In this document: positions 53,599-63,866 of the stretch, piece after piece
Numbering within the stretch: position 1 is the first letter of the stretch
How the letters are laid out: each line of letters starts with the position of its first letter
Made by a program: the position numbers and the translations under genes
From: Hyphomonadaceae bacterium BL14
Lineage (GTDB): Bacteria; Pseudomonadota; Alphaproteobacteria; Caulobacterales; Maricaulaceae
Assembly: GCA_027627705.1 (NCBI GenBank)
Contig: CP091242.1
Location: 422,076-486,075, forward strand
DNA: 64,000 nucleotides
Direction: 5' to 3'
The notes under the pieces: model-generated
Told to the model about the DNA's origin: nothing
Databases searched by the model: none
What the model saw: only the letters and a program-made list of their open reading frames with translations

Positions 53599-55433
53599 GA
53601 TCCGATCCCCAGCACGGCATGGGCGCGCGCGCCATCGTCCAGGGCGTCGCTGCGCAGATGGATGAAATGGTCGATGCCCGCGATCTCCGCCGGCTTGCCC
53701 GCCAGCCAGACGGCGCGCGCGCCGGCGGCTTTCAGGGCTTGGGCGAGGGCGGCAGCGTCCGCCTCATAGGCGGCGTCGGTGCCGCAGATCACGGCCAGCG
53801 CCGAGCCCGAGGCTTTGAGCGCGGCGGCGCAGGCCTCAATCGTGTCGAAGACCTCAGCCGGCTGCGCGGCAATGCCGGCGACGGCCAGACGGTTGGTGGC
53901 AAAACCCGCCCGGGCGCTGAAATCGGCGCGGGGGCCCAGCGTGGCCAGGAAGGCGGCGGGCCTTTGGCTTTGCGCGTCAGCGGTGTCGCGCAAGCCTTCA
54001 AACGGCGCGGCGAAGCGCATTGGCACCAGACCTGGCCAGGGCAGGGGCAGATCGCTGCCGGCACCGCCCTGGGAGGCGGGGGCGTGGGCCACGCCGGTCT
54101 CCACAGTGCGGGCGTCCAGCTCGGGATAGGCCGTGACGCCGATCAGGCTGTCTGCGCCCGAGGCGTAGCGCTGGGTGCGCTTGGCGCTCATGGCGGCGAC
54201 GTCGCTGGCGAAGGCACCCGAGGCCAGCGTGCCTTGCGCGCCGCCATTGGCTTCCATCGCCTGAAGCCGCGTCCAGGCGGCTGCGGCCAGGCGTGCGGCC
54301 AGCGTCTCGTGCAGATAGCCGCCACCCGCCGGATCGGCTGTGCGGCCTACATGGCTCTCTTCCATCAGCAGGACTTGCAGATTGCGCGACAGGCGCCGGG
54401 CGAACCGGGTCGAGCCGCCCATGGCGTGGGTGAAGGGGCGCACCTCCACGCTGTCGGCACCGCCCACAGACGCCGCGAACCCGGCGCAGGCATTGCGGAT
54501 CAGGTTGGTATAGGGATCGCTGGCCGACATCATGCGCGCGCCGGTCAGGGCGTGGAGCTTGAGGGCGCGCGTGTCCGCGCTGACGCCGAAGGCTTCCAGA
54601 AGGCGCGACCAGAGCCGGCGCGCCGCGCGCAGCTTTGCGATGGTCAGATGCACGTCGGCATCGGCGGCCAAGGTGACGGTGACGGCGCCGGCCGCTGTGT
54701 CGGGGCCAAGCCCCTGATCGATCAGCGCGCGCATCCAGGCCGCACCCGCGGCGCACATGAAGGCCAGCTCCTGGGCTTCCGATCCGCCCGCTTCATAGAC
54801 TGCGTGGGCACGCACGGTGACGGGCGTCAGGCCGGGATAGCGCGCCAGCGCGTCTATCGCAGCGCCGGTTCCGGCGCCGTCGGGGATCGTCAGGCCCAGC
54901 CCGCCGCGCACAGCGCTGCGGTCATAGCCCTGCGCGTCCAGCCAGGCGAGGAACAGGCTTCCGGTCTGCGGGCTCTCGTACACAGGGTCGAGGTGAACCG
55001 GGGCCAGATCGGCCAGCACGCCGTCCAGTGCGCGCGCCAGATCGCCGGCGGTGGTCACCGCAATGCCGCGCTGACCGGACGGATCCAGGGCCAGCGTGAT
55101 CTCGCTGGCGCCGCCATTGAGATCCTCGAGAATCGCCGCGTTGGCCTCAGCCGGATCGCTGAGGTCTGCGCGCTGACGGATGCCCCAGGGCAGGAAGGCA
55201 TCGCGCACCGGGCTTGCGCCGCGGATGAAGGGTGCCGCGCCCGGCGCGCCGGGATCGCAGGCCGCCTCAAGGTCGCTGCGCGTGAACAGCGGACCGCGCG
55301 CCACGCCGTCCAGCGTCTTGCGCACCAGGCTCTCGAACGGCGCGCCCTTGAGCGCGTCCTCGGCCAGAGCGTGCCAGTCGGCGTCGGAGGGCGCGGCGAA
55401 TCCCTCGGCCAGGGGGCGGATTGATTGGGTCAT
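53595..55433 (-). CDS. mutA: Methylmalonyl-CoA mutase, small subunit
   Basis: Non-catalytic partner of the large subunit in a heterodimer. The 612-aa protein has the mutase barrel ([70 protein letters not shown]) and a vestigial C-terminal domain lacking the cobalamin DxHxxG motif, as expected of this subunit. The ATG at 55433 follows the family N-terminus ([23 protein letters not shown]). It is the first gene of the mutA-scpA operon, divergent from the DUF2793 gene. Confidence 0.93.
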   Translation of the reverse strand: MTQSIRPLAEGFAAPSDADWHALAEDALKGAPFESLVRKTLDGVARGPLFTRSDLEAACDPGAPGAAPFIRGASPVRDAFLPWGIRQRADLSDPAEANAAILEDLNGGASEITLALDPSGQRGIAVTTAGDLARALDGVLADLAPVHLDPVYESPQTGSLFLAWLDAQGYDRSAVRGGLGLTIPDGAGTGAAIDALARYPGLTPVTVRAHAVYEAGGSEAQELAFMCAAGAAWMRALIDQGLGPDTAAGAVTVTLAADADVHLTIAKLRAARRLWSRLLEAFGVSADTRALKLHALTGARMMSASDPYTNLIRNACAGFAASVGGADSVEVRPFTHAMGGSTRFARRLSRNLQVLLMEESHVGRTADPAGGGYLHETLAARLAAAAWTRLQAMEANGGAQGTLASGAFASDVAAMSAKRTQRYASGADSLIGVTAYPELDARTVETGVAHAPASQGGAGSDLPLPWPGLVPMRFAAPFEGLRDTADAQSQRPAAFLATLGPRADFSARAGFATNRLAVAGIAAQPAEVFDTIEACAAALKASGSALAVICGTDAAYEADAAALAQALKAAGARAVWLAGKPAEIAGIDHFIHLRSDALDDGARAHAVLGIGS

Positions 55434-55592
55434 GGCCACGGGGATTACACCGCGTGCGCCGCGCCGCCAAGCCGGATGCCGCGCTTTGCGGGGCTGGCAG
55501 CGGCACGCGGACAGGCCCGCAATCTGTCCGCCCCCTTCTGCACGCGTCCTAGCCTCGGGGCGATCGTTACCCCCAGCCTGAGCGGAGATATG

Positions 55593-56705
55593 ATGAGCGA
55601 TGCGACCCCCAGGCTGGGCCTGCCCTGGCTGATGCCGGCCCAGGCCCAGAAGCATGTCACGGTGAACGAGGCGCTCGGCCGGCTCGATGCGCTGGTGCAG
55701 GCCCATGCGCTGAGCGCCAGCCTCGTGGTGCAGCCGGCGGGCCCGGCGCCGGGCGACAGTTACGTCCTGCCTGAAGGCTGCGAGGGCGCAGACTGGGACG
55801 TATTCGATCCCGGATCGCTGGTCTGGTTCCAGGACGGCGCCTGGCAGGGCACCGCGCCGCGCGCCGGGCTGGTGGTGTTCGTCGCCGATATCGCCGCCTT
55901 GATGATTTTTGACGGCTCGGCCTGGCGCGAACTGGATGCGCTGATCCGCGCGCTGGCCAATCTGGAGGGTCTCGGCGTGGGCACCGTGCCGGACGCGGTC
56001 AACCGCTTCGCTGCCAAGCTCAACACCGCGCTATGGACGGCTTTGACCACGGGTGAGGGCGGAACGGGCGACCTGCGTTACACGCTCAACAAGGAAGGGG
56101 CGGGCCATGTCCTGTCCCTGCTGTTCCAGTCGGGATGGAGCGGACGGGCGGAGCTGGGCCTGATCGGCGATGACGATCTGGCGCTGCGGGTCTCGTCCGA
56201 TGGCGCGGACTGGATCGAGGCGTTGAAGGTCAACCGGCAGACCGGCGCGCTGAGCGCCCAGGGCCAGGGCGTGATCCATCGCGGCAATCTGGTGGGGACC
56301 GCAGCCTTTGACGGCAGTGCGCCCGCCGGTGCGGTGATCGAACACGGCTCGAACGCGAACGGGCAGTACACCCGGTTCGCGGACGGCACCCAGATATGCG
56401 CCACCGGCGTGATTGATTTCGGGGTTCTGACCGGGGCGGGCACCGGAAGCTACGCCGATCCGTGGCGGACCGATCCGGCCGTGACGGTGATCTGGCCGGC
56501 GGCCTTCATTGCGCCGCCTGCGCCTTGCTGGTCGGTGTGGCCGGACCAGGGCGGTGCCGATCCGGCGGCCCGCGCGATTGCCCTGACCCCGGCGGGTGCC
56601 CCGACCGCCACCCAATGGGACACGCTGCGCTGCATGCGGTTCAGCGCCAGCAGCCACGCATCGCGCGCGCTGGGCCGCATTACCGCGTTCGGGCGCTGGG
56701 CCTGA
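55593..56705 (+). CDS. DUF2793 tail-fibre-like protein
   Basis: 370-aa protein with the DUF2793 domain at its N-terminus (about residues 1-90: LGLPWLMPAQAQKHVTVNEALGRLDALVQ, then FVADIAALMIFDGSAWREL). The middle (LSLLFQSGWSGRAELGLIGDDDLALRVSSDG) is the pattern seen in tail-fibre proteins linked to gene transfer agents and phages, and the C-terminal FADGTQICATG resembles fibre tip domains. No other phage or GTA gene is near. The ATG at 55593 follows GGAG by 5 nt, though one at 55590 is adjacent. Role unknown; adhesion or particle tail are guesses. Confidence 0.8.
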   Translation: MSDATPRLGLPWLMPAQAQKHVTVNEALGRLDALVQAHALSASLVVQPAGPAPGDSYVLPEGCEGADWDVFDPGSLVWFQDGAWQGTAPRAGLVVFVADIAALMIFDGSAWRELDALIRALANLEGLGVGTVPDAVNRFAAKLNTALWTALTTGEGGTGDLRYTLNKEGAGHVLSLLFQSGWSGRAELGLIGDDDLALRVSSDGADWIEALKVNRQTGALSAQGQGVIHRGNLVGTAAFDGSAPAGAVIEHGSNANGQYTRFADGTQICATGVIDFGVLTGAGTGSYADPWRTDPAVTVIWPAAFIAPPAPCWSVWPDQGGADPAARAIALTPAGAPTATQWDTLRCMRFSASSHASRALGRITAFGRWA

Positions 56706-56808
56706 CGGGATGAAGCGCACCGGTCAGCGTTGATCGCCGCACAGCGCGTTTGGCGCTGGGCCAAGGTGTGCGAAGGTGCGCGCATCTCCAGCCAGACCGG
56801 TGTGCGCC

Positions 56809-58686
56809 ATGACGCTTGATCAGGGATTGATCCTCCTCATCCTCGCGGCCGCCATGGCCCTGTTCCTGTGGGGACGGTTCCGCCATGACATCGTGGCGCT
56901 GAGCGCATTGCTCGCCTGTGTCGTGGCCGGACTGATCGACCCGGCGACCGCGTTCGCCGGATTCGGCCACCCGGCGGTGATCACCGTGGCCTGTGTGCTG
57001 GTTCTGAGCCGCGGGCTGCAGAATTCCGGTGCCATCGACGTGATCGCGCGTCATGCCCTGCCCAACGGTGCCGGACCCCTGGTGTCGATGAGCGCACTCG
57101 TCGCGCTGGGGGCGGTGCTGTCGGGGTTCATGAACAATGTCGGCGCCATGGCGCTGCTGATGCCGGTGGCTGTCCGCATGGCGGGCCGGTTCGATCTGTC
57201 GCCCGGCCAGGTGCTCATGCCGCTCGCCTTCGGCACCATACTGGGCGGGATGACGACGCTGATCGGCACGCCGCCCAACCTGATCGTCTCGGGCTTTCGC
57301 GCGGATCTGACGGGCGAGGGTTTCGCCATGTTCGACTTCACGGCCGTTGGCGTGGCCGTGGCCGTGGTCGGCGTGATCTTCGTGGTCGCCGCCAGCCGCT
57401 GGCTGGTGCCAGCCAACCGGGGCAGTGGCGACGACGAGTTCTCGACCGGTGCCTACATGACCGAGGCGCGCGTGGGTGAGAAAAGCCGGGCGGCGGGCCA
57501 GACCTTGCGGCAGGTGGAGGATCTGTTTGGCGATGCCGACGCGCAGGTGCTTGCCATCGTGCGCAATGATGTGCGCATCACCGCGCCTCACCGGCGGCGC
57601 AAAGTGCTGGCGGGCGACATTCTGGTGCTCGAAGCCGATGTGGCGGATCTGCCGGACGTGCTGACGGCTCTGGGCGTCAAGCTGGAAGAGCGCGGCTCGT
57701 CCAAGGCACCGGTCGCAGCGGCTGACAAGCGCGAGGCCGCGGCCAAGGTGAAGGCGTCACGCGACAAAGAGAAAGCCGCATCCGCGGAGGGCGAGGGGAA
57801 GGCCACCCGCGCAGGCGATGACGGGTCGGACGAGATTGTCCTGCGTGAATATGTGGTGCTGCCCGAAGCCACCTTGTCGGGGCGATCGGCCAGCGATGTG
57901 CGCCTGCGCACACGGTCCGGGATCAATCTGCTGGCGGTGTCGCGTGACGGCCAGCGTTCGCGCGCGCGCCTGCGCACTCTGAAAATCCGTGCCGGCGACC
58001 TTTTGCTGCTGGAAGGGGCACCCGAAGCGCTGGGCGATTTCGCCTCTGACATGGGGCTGGCACCGCTGGCCGAGCGCGAATTGCGCGTGCCTGATCCGCG
58101 CAAGGCCATCATCGCCAGCGTGATCATGGCCGGCGCAGTGGGCGGGGCCGCGTTCGGCCTGCTGCCGGCCGCGGCGTCCTTCGCCATGGGCGTCGTGGCG
58201 TCCATGATCACGGCGACCGTGCCCCCGCGCACGGTCTATCAGGCGATTGACTGGCCGGTGGTGGTTCTGCTGGCCGCGCTGATCCCGGTGGCGGGCGTGA
58301 TGAATTCAACCGGGCTGGCCGATGTGATCGCCCAGGGGCTGATCGGATCGGTCGCCATGGGCAACGCCGTGCTGGCGCTGGCCGCCATCCTGATTGTGAC
58401 GATGTTTCTGTCAGACCTGATGAACAACGCCGCAACGGCCGCTGTGATGTGCCCGGTGGCCATCGGTGCGGCGGCTGCGCTGGGCGTCAATCCGGACGCC
58501 TTCCTGATGGCGGTGGCGATCGGGGCGTCCTGCGCCTTCCTCACCCCGATCGGGCATCAGAACAACACGCTGATTCTGGGCCCGGGCGGTTTCCGCTTCG
58601 GCGACTATTGGCGCCTGGGTCTGCCGCTGGAGGCGCTGGTGGTGACGGTCAGCCTGCCCTTGCTGCTGGTGGTCTGGCCGCTCTAG
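56809..58686 (+). CDS. SLC13-family permease with two TrkA-C domains
   Basis: Membrane transporter of the DASS/CitM superfamily, possibly for sulfate, dicarboxylates or another anion. Of 625 aa, the N-terminal membrane half contains GFMNNVGAMALLMPVAVRMA and LIGTPPNLIVSGFR, the C-terminal half LSDLMNNAATAAVMCPVA and FLTPIGHQNNTLILGPGG, the two inverted repeats. Between them lie two cytoplasmic RCK-C (TrkA_C) domains (about residues 225-295 and 340-430) joined by a Lys/Glu/Ala-rich linker. The ATG at 56809 gives the first helix directly. The stop overlaps the next gene by 4 bp. Confidence 0.9.
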   Translation: MTLDQGLILLILAAAMALFLWGRFRHDIVALSALLACVVAGLIDPATAFAGFGHPAVITVACVLVLSRGLQNSGAIDVIARHALPNGAGPLVSMSALVALGAVLSGFMNNVGAMALLMPVAVRMAGRFDLSPGQVLMPLAFGTILGGMTTLIGTPPNLIVSGFRADLTGEGFAMFDFTAVGVAVAVVGVIFVVAASRWLVPANRGSGDDEFSTGAYMTEARVGEKSRAAGQTLRQVEDLFGDADAQVLAIVRNDVRITAPHRRRKVLAGDILVLEADVADLPDVLTALGVKLEERGSSKAPVAAADKREAAAKVKASRDKEKAASAEGEGKATRAGDDGSDEIVLREYVVLPEATLSGRSASDVRLRTRSGINLLAVSRDGQRSRARLRTLKIRAGDLLLLEGAPEALGDFASDMGLAPLAERELRVPDPRKAIIASVIMAGAVGGAAFGLLPAAASFAMGVVASMITATVPPRTVYQAIDWPVVVLLAALIPVAGVMNSTGLADVIAQGLIGSVAMGNAVLALAAILIVTMFLSDLMNNAATAAVMCPVAIGAAAALGVNPDAFLMAVAIGASCAFLTPIGHQNNTLILGPGGFRFGDYWRLGLPLEALVVTVSLPLLLVVWPL

Positions 58687-59033
58687 GGCAGCGTGCTTGC
58701 CCTGGGGCCGGAGCGGCTGAAGGCTCCGGCAACGGCGCGCGCCAGAGACAGGACCGCCAGAACCAGCACGGTGGCCGCCAGCATCAGCAGCATGAACACC
58801 ATGGCGGCCCCGGACAGGTGCAGGGTCAGCAAGGCAGCGTCGGAGCTGGCCAGCGGGGAATTGAGAATCAGGCGGGTGAGCCAGTTGGAGGTCTGCAGGA
58901 GACCGGAGAGAATCGCCGGGTTCTCCCGCTCGATGACCACAAACAGACCCAGTGTGGTGAGCGGTATCGCGATCAGGGCGATGAGGGTGCGCAGCACCCA
59001 TCCCGCCAGTGCTGCGCCTGCCGTGTGTGCCAT
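58683..59033 (-). CDS. Small membrane protein, unknown
   Basis: 116-aa protein I do not recognise. Two hydrophobic segments (about residues 13-34 and 73-96) surround a polar stretch VIERENPAILSGLLQTSNWLTRL. The tail RSGPRASTLP is basic. The ATG at 59033 is taken over one 13 codons upstream because the earlier residues are charged and lack a clear ribosome site. Convergent with the SLC13 gene, with 4 bp of overlap. Confidence 0.55.
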   Translation of the reverse strand: MAHTAGAALAGWVLRTLIALIAIPLTTLGLFVVIERENPAILSGLLQTSNWLTRLILNSPLASSDAALLTLHLSGAAMVFMLLMLAATVLVLAVLSLARAVAGAFSRSGPRASTLP

Positions 59034-59214
59034 GCCACCCTCCCCGAAACGCCTTTGCATGCGAACGGTCACGCTTGGCCGCCCGGCAAGCGATAGTGTG
59101 GCTCAAATGCGGCAATTTCCCGGCGCGGGTTAAGGCATCCGACTGCGGCTTTGCCCTTTCGATAATTGCGCGCTAAGAAAGCCTTACAGGGAGTTACGGG
59201 TAATTCGGGACGCC

Positions 59215-61197
59215 ATGACACGTCTTCGCAAGACATTATCGTCAGGGGTCCTGGCGCGCGCCGCGTTCACCCGTCTCCTGGGAATGAAGGCCTCCCACAA
59301 GCGTCTGCTGAAGATGCTGTTCGACACCGTCAGCCTGGCTGTTGCGTTCCAGCTGGCGCTCGCTCTGTCGACCGAGAGCCTGGCCTATGTGACGCACTGG
59401 CATGTCTGGGGCGTGATGGCCGGCGTCGTCGCGGTGGGGCTTCTGGTGTTCATGAAGGGCCGCCTTTACGCCTCCATGGGGGCGGAACGCGACGTCGACA
59501 TTCTGCGGGTCTCCGGGATGGGCGCGCTGGTGTCCGCGGTGCTGCTTCTGGTGTCGAGTGCGCTGGTGTCGGTGAACGTTCCGCTGGGCGCAGCGGTCAT
59601 CTACCTGGCGCTGGCGCTCTGCCTGACCGGCGGCATGCGCGTGGCTGTGCGGGCGCTGTTCTGCGACCATCAGGTGCGCGCCAAGGAGCGGGTGCTGATC
59701 TATGGTGCCGGGGATGCAGGGCGCCAGCTGCTGGCGGCCCTGCGCGAGCGCGGCGAGCACGCGCCGGTGGGTTTCCTTGACGATGACGCCCTCCTGCATG
59801 GCGCGCGCATTGGCGGCCTGGAAGTGTTCAATCCGGCCGAGATTGGCCATGCAGCGGGCGTGACGCAGGCCGATGCGGTCTTCCTGGCGCTGCCCAGCGC
59901 GACCCGGGCGCGGCGCAAGCGGATTCTGGACGTGCTGGAGCCCTACGATCTGCGCGTCCAGACCGTGCCTGACATCAATGATATTCTCTCCGGACAGGTG
60001 CCGATCTCCCATATCCGGGCTGTGAAGGCCGAGGACCTTCTGGGCCGCGATCCGATCGCGCCGGATCCCCAGCTGATGTCGGCCACGATCCGCGGACGCA
60101 GCGTGATGGTGACCGGGGCGGGCGGCTCCATCGGCTCGGAATTGTGCCGCCAGATCCTCAAACAGGCCCCGGCGCGCCTGGTCATGCTCGATCAGTCGGA
60201 GTTTGCGCTCTACGAGATCGAGCGGGGCCTGCGCGATCACCGGGGCGAGTGCGAGCTTGTCGCCAAGCTCGGCTCGGTCAGCGATGCCTCGCGGGTGGCC
60301 TCCCTGCTCGCGCGGTTTGAGGTGAACACCGTGTTCCACTGCGCGGCCTACAAGCACGTGCCACTGGTGCAGAACAATGTCATCGCCGCCGTGCGCAACA
60401 ATACGCTGGGTACGCTGGCACTGGCCCATGAAGCGATTGCTGCGGGGGTGGACTCCTTCATTCTGGTATCGACCGACAAGGCGGTGCGCCCCTCCAGCGT
60501 GATGGGGGCGACCAAGCGCCTGGCCGAGCTGACCTGCCATGCCCTGGCGGCCACCCAGAGCACGACGCGGTTCACCGTCGTGCGCTTTGGCAATGTGCTC
60601 GATTCGTCCGGCTCCGTGCTGCCGCTCTTCCGCCAGCAGGTGGAGGAGGGCGGTCCGGTCACGGTGACCCACCCCGACGTGACGCGCTATTTCATGACAC
60701 TGGGCGAGGCCGCCCAGCTGGTGATCCAGGCCAGCGCCCTGTCGGATGGCGCGGGCGTCTACGTACTGGACATGGGCGATCCCATCAAAGTGGTCGATCT
60801 GGCCTGCCGGATGGTACGCCTGGCCGGCATGCGCCCCTACCTGTCTGACTCCATGACGCGCGGGGATATCGAGATCCAGTTCAGCGGCCTGCGCGAAGGC
60901 GAAAAACTCCACGAGGAGCTGCTGATCGGCACAACGGCCAATCCCACGCGTCACCCGCGCATCATGAGCGAATCAGCGGTCGCGCCCGACTGGGTGGCGA
61001 TGCAGGCCCTGCTGGCGCGCATCGAGGCCGGCTGCGCGGCCGGCGATGCATCCGGCGTGGTGCAGCTGCTGGCCGATGATGTCATCGGATACAATCCCGA
61101 TGCCCTGTCGGGTCCCGCCGTGGTCAAGATGGACCCGCGCGCTGCCGTCCGCGCCCGCACCGGCACCACCCGCACCGGCGCACGGCCTGCGGAGTAG
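59215..61197 (+). CDS. NDP-sugar 4,6-dehydratase, CapD/WbpM/PglF type
   Basis: Membrane-bound nucleotide-sugar dehydratase for surface polysaccharide or glycan precursors. Of 660 aa: a four-helix membrane part (about residues 28-150), a CoA-binding-like Rossmann domain (LIYGAGDAGRQLLAAL, 160-270), and a second NAD-binding dehydratase domain starting VMVTGAGGSIGSELCRQIL (about 298). STDKAVRPSSVMGATKRLAEL carries the SxnK catalytic pattern in place of SYK, as in WbpM-type enzymes. Sugar product unknown. It could act with the WecA-like transferase at 24565. Confidence 0.9.
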   Translation: MTRLRKTLSSGVLARAAFTRLLGMKASHKRLLKMLFDTVSLAVAFQLALALSTESLAYVTHWHVWGVMAGVVAVGLLVFMKGRLYASMGAERDVDILRVSGMGALVSAVLLLVSSALVSVNVPLGAAVIYLALALCLTGGMRVAVRALFCDHQVRAKERVLIYGAGDAGRQLLAALRERGEHAPVGFLDDDALLHGARIGGLEVFNPAEIGHAAGVTQADAVFLALPSATRARRKRILDVLEPYDLRVQTVPDINDILSGQVPISHIRAVKAEDLLGRDPIAPDPQLMSATIRGRSVMVTGAGGSIGSELCRQILKQAPARLVMLDQSEFALYEIERGLRDHRGECELVAKLGSVSDASRVASLLARFEVNTVFHCAAYKHVPLVQNNVIAAVRNNTLGTLALAHEAIAAGVDSFILVSTDKAVRPSSVMGATKRLAELTCHALAATQSTTRFTVVRFGNVLDSSGSVLPLFRQQVEEGGPVTVTHPDVTRYFMTLGEAAQLVIQASALSDGAGVYVLDMGDPIKVVDLACRMVRLAGMRPYLSDSMTRGDIEIQFSGLREGEKLHEELLIGTTANPTRHPRIMSESAVAPDWVAMQALLARIEAGCAAGDASGVVQLLADDVIGYNPDALSGPAVVKMDPRAAVRARTGTTRTGARPAE

Positions 61198-61250
61198 GGC
61201 GCGGGGCGGGCAGGTCATTGCCCTGATGTTGTTGAAAACAAAGCGTTGGC

Positions 61251-61325
<75 letters not shown>

Positions 61326-61358
61326 GCGCCAGACGTCCGCCGAACAGCGGAGGAGCGC

Positions 61359-61387
61359 GCTATAGCGCATAGTTTTCCCCCCGCCAA
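61359..61387 (-). promoter_or_regulatory. Promoter of tRNA-Thr
   Basis: On the minus strand TTGGCG (61382-61387), a 17-bp spacer and TATAGC (61359-61364) lie about 35 bp upstream of the tRNA. The -10 is inside a perfect 12-bp palindrome GCGCTATAGCGC (61357-61368). Confidence 0.7.
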
Positions 61388-61430
61388 GGCCGGGCTTGAC
61401 CCCAGACGCAGGCGGCGCCATTCCAAAAAC

Positions 61431-61598
61431 ATGACCCGGTCCACCTCCGATCCCAAGCGGGGCGCGTCTGCGCCTGACACGGCAGCGCGCGAGGCCCGTC
61501 TGGCCGAGGCGCTGCGCGCCAATCTGAAGCGCCGCAAGGCACCGCGCGGCGCGCAGGATGCGCCGGGCGCGGACAGCAGCGCGGCCGGCACCGACTGA
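61431..61598 (+). CDS. Small basic protein ahead of murA
   Basis: 55-aa reading frame with a charged, helical core [20 protein letters not shown] very similar LR.ALR.NLKRRKAQ-type short protein is often encoded at this locus in alphaproteobacteria, as far as I recall, which is the main reason to accept it. No domain or function is known. It starts between the divergent tRNA promoter and murA. A weak ribosome site keeps confidence moderate. Confidence 0.55.
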   Translation: MTRSTSDPKRGASAPDTAAREARLAEALRANLKRRKAPRGAQDAPGADSSAAGTD

Positions 61599-61683
61599 AC
61601 CGGGCCGCGCGCCCGCCACTTGTATGCACCCATCCGGCCACTCACATGGCCCTCAACATTTCACACAAGGCGGACACACAGGC

Positions 61684-62952
61684 ATGGACCGGATCCTCAT
61701 TCGCGGCGGACGCCCTCTCAACGGGGCCATCACCATCTCCGGCGCGAAGAACTCGGCCCTCAAGCTGATGGCCGCCTCGCTCCTGTCGGATGCGCCGCTG
61801 ACCCTGTCGCGCGTGCCGGCGCTGGCCGATGTGCGTTTTTTGGGTCAGCTGCTGGCCCGGCTCGGCGTGACGGTCGAGAATGAAGGCGGCGGGCACCTGC
61901 GCCTGCATGCCGGAACCATCGCCGCGCCTGAAGCGCCTTACGAGCTGGTGCGCAAGATGCGCGCAAGCTTCAATGTGCTGGGGCCGCTGATCGCACGCGA
62001 AGGCCGGGCGCGGGTGTCCTTGCCAGGCGGGTGCGCCATCGGCGCGCGGCCGGTCAATCTGCACCTGATGGCGCTGGAAGCGCTGGGTGCCGAGATCGAA
62101 CTGTCCGAGGGCTATGTGATTGCCCGCGCGCCGCGCGGCCTGACGGGCAATCGCATTGTGTTTCCCATGGTGTCGGTGGGTGCCACCGAGCACGCCATGC
62201 TGGCTGCCGTGCTGGCCAAGGGACAAAGCGTGCTGGAGCACTGCGCGCGCGAACCGGAGATCGCCGATCTGGCCCATTGCCTGAACGCCATGGGGGCGCG
62301 TGTCTCCGGTGCCGGAACCGACACCATCACCATCGAGGGCGTTGACCGGCTGCATGAGGCGCAATGGACCGTCACGCCCGACCGGGTCGAGACCGGCACC
62401 TATGCCATCGCCGCAGCGGCGGCTGGTGGCAAGGTGCGGCTGGAGGGCGTCGAGCCCGATCACAACAATGCCCTGTGGGATGTGCTGCGCCGCGCGGGCG
62501 CCGGGGTCACCAGCGGTGCAGATTATGTGGACATCACGCGCAGCGGTCCGATTCGCGCAGTGGATATCCAGACCGAGCCCTATCCCGGATTCCCCACCGA
62601 TTTGCAGGCGCAGTTCATGGCGCTGATGACGCTCGCCGACGGGGCCAGCGTCATCCGCGAGACGATTTTCGAGAACCGCTTCATGCACGCCCCCGAGTTG
62701 GCACGCCTGGGCGCGCGCATTGATGTGCGCGGCAACGAGGCCATCGTGCGCGGCCCGGTCCGCCTGAAGGGCGCGCCGGTGATGGCGACCGATCTGCGCG
62801 CATCGGTCAGCCTTGTCATCGCCGGTCTCGCGGCGGAAGGTGAAACGAGTGTCAGCCGCATCTATCATCTCGACCGCGGGTTCGAGCGGCTTGAGGAAAA
62901 ACTGTCAGCCTGCGGTGCCGATATCGAGCGCCGCCCCGAGGAGTCCGTCTGA
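61684..62952 (+). CDS. murA: UDP-N-acetylglucosamine 1-carboxyvinyltransferase
   Basis: First committed step of peptidoglycan synthesis, transferring enolpyruvate to UDP-GlcNAc. The 422-aa protein shows [13 protein letters not shown] (Lys22, Asn23), the active-site [16 protein letters not shown] with Cys117, the fosfomycin-reactive residue, so the enzyme should be fosfomycin-sensitive by that residue, and [22 protein letters not shown] [12 protein letters not shown] and [10 protein letters not shown]. The ATG at 61684 begins the conserved DRILIRGG; a longer frame upstream is rejected. It abuts the DUF2948 gene with no gap. Confidence 0.97.
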   Translation: MDRILIRGGRPLNGAITISGAKNSALKLMAASLLSDAPLTLSRVPALADVRFLGQLLARLGVTVENEGGGHLRLHAGTIAAPEAPYELVRKMRASFNVLGPLIAREGRARVSLPGGCAIGARPVNLHLMALEALGAEIELSEGYVIARAPRGLTGNRIVFPMVSVGATEHAMLAAVLAKGQSVLEHCAREPEIADLAHCLNAMGARVSGAGTDTITIEGVDRLHEAQWTVTPDRVETGTYAIAAAAAGGKVRLEGVEPDHNNALWDVLRRAGAGVTSGADYVDITRSGPIRAVDIQTEPYPGFPTDLQAQFMALMTLADGASVIRETIFENRFMHAPELARLGARIDVRGNEAIVRGPVRLKGAPVMATDLRASVSLVIAGLAAEGETSVSRIYHLDRGFERLEEKLSACGADIERRPEESV

Positions 62953-63396
62953 ATGACCGCCGACCGTCCCCTGCGCCTGATCGCCGAGAGCGAAGACGAT
63001 CTCCCGGTCCTGTCGGCGGCGCTGCAGGACGCGGCCGGACAGCTGGGCGATTTCGTCTTCGAGCCCAGGGCGCGCCGCTTCACGATTGCCCTCAACCGCT
63101 TCCGCTGGGAGGCCGAGACGGGCCGCCGTGGCGAGCGTGTTCGCGCCGCCCTTCAGATCAGCTCGGTCCTGGAGGCCGGCTCCCAGCGCCTCAGGCAGGG
63201 CGCCTCCGACGCGGTGGTCAGCCTGCTGGCGATGACATTCGAGCCGGGCGAGGCGCCGGGCGGCGTGCTGCTGCTGACCTTTTCCGGGGGCGGGGCCCTG
63301 CGCCTGAGCGTGGAGTGCATTGACGTGACCCTGGCAGACATATCGGCACCCTGGGCGGCGGCGCGCCGCCCCGATCACCGTGAGGCCCGGACATGA
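62953..63396 (+). CDS. DUF2948 protein
   Basis: 147-aa protein of unknown function found almost only in alphaproteobacteria next to murA. PLRLIAESEDDLPVLSAALQDAAGQLGDFVFEPRARRFTIALNRFRWE is the family N-terminus, and AVVSLLAMTFEPGEAPGGVLLLTFSGGGALRLSVECIDVTLADISAPW the C-terminus. Its ATG follows the murA stop directly and its stop overlaps the next start by 4 bp. In many relatives hisD lies between this gene and UPF0262; here it is absent. Confidence 0.9.
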   Translation: MTADRPLRLIAESEDDLPVLSAALQDAAGQLGDFVFEPRARRFTIALNRFRWEAETGRRGERVRAALQISSVLEAGSQRLRQGASDAVVSLLAMTFEPGEAPGGVLLLTFSGGGALRLSVECIDVTLADISAPWAAARRPDHREART

Positions 63397-63866
63397 GCGA
63401 GCACAGGCTGATTGCGGTGGAGCTGGACCAGGCCTCCATCGGGAAGGCCGAGGAGGCGGTCGAGCACGAGCGCCGCGTGGCAATCGCCGACCTTCTGGAG
63501 GCCAATGTGTTTGAGCCGGCCGGATCTGAACACGGCCCCTATGCGCTGCGCCTGGCCATCGAGGATCAGCGCCTGGTGTTTGATGTGAAGTCGCAAGATG
63601 GCGCGCCGGTGCGCGTCTTCGTGTTCTCGCTGGGGCCGTTGCGCCGCATCCTGAAAGACTATTTTCTGATGTGCGACAGCTATTACGCCGCCGTGCGCGA
63701 TGCGCCGCTGGGCCAGATCGAGGCCATCGATATGGGCCGGCGCGGGGTGCACAATGAGGGCTCCACCCTGTTGCGCGAGCGGCTGGCCGGCAAGATCGAC
63801 GTGGATTTCGACACGGCCCGGCGTCTGTTCACGCTGATCTGTGCGCTGCACCGGAGAAGCGCGTGA
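63393..63866 (+). CDS. UPF0262 family protein
   Basis: 157-aa conserved alphaproteobacterial protein of unknown function. Family marks include HRLIAVELDQASIGKA at the start, ERRVAIADLLEANVF, HGPYALRLAIEDQRLVFDV, SLGPLRRILKDYFLMCDSYY and the C-terminal RRGVHNEGSTLLRERLAGKIDVD. Four-base overlaps join it to DUF2948 and to the phosphatase gene, so all four genes from murA on are likely one operon. Confidence 0.93.
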   Translation: MSEHRLIAVELDQASIGKAEEAVEHERRVAIADLLEANVFEPAGSEHGPYALRLAIEDQRLVFDVKSQDGAPVRVFVFSLGPLRRILKDYFLMCDSYYAAVRDAPLGQIEAIDMGRRGVHNEGSTLLRERLAGKIDVDFDTARRLFTLICALHRRSA

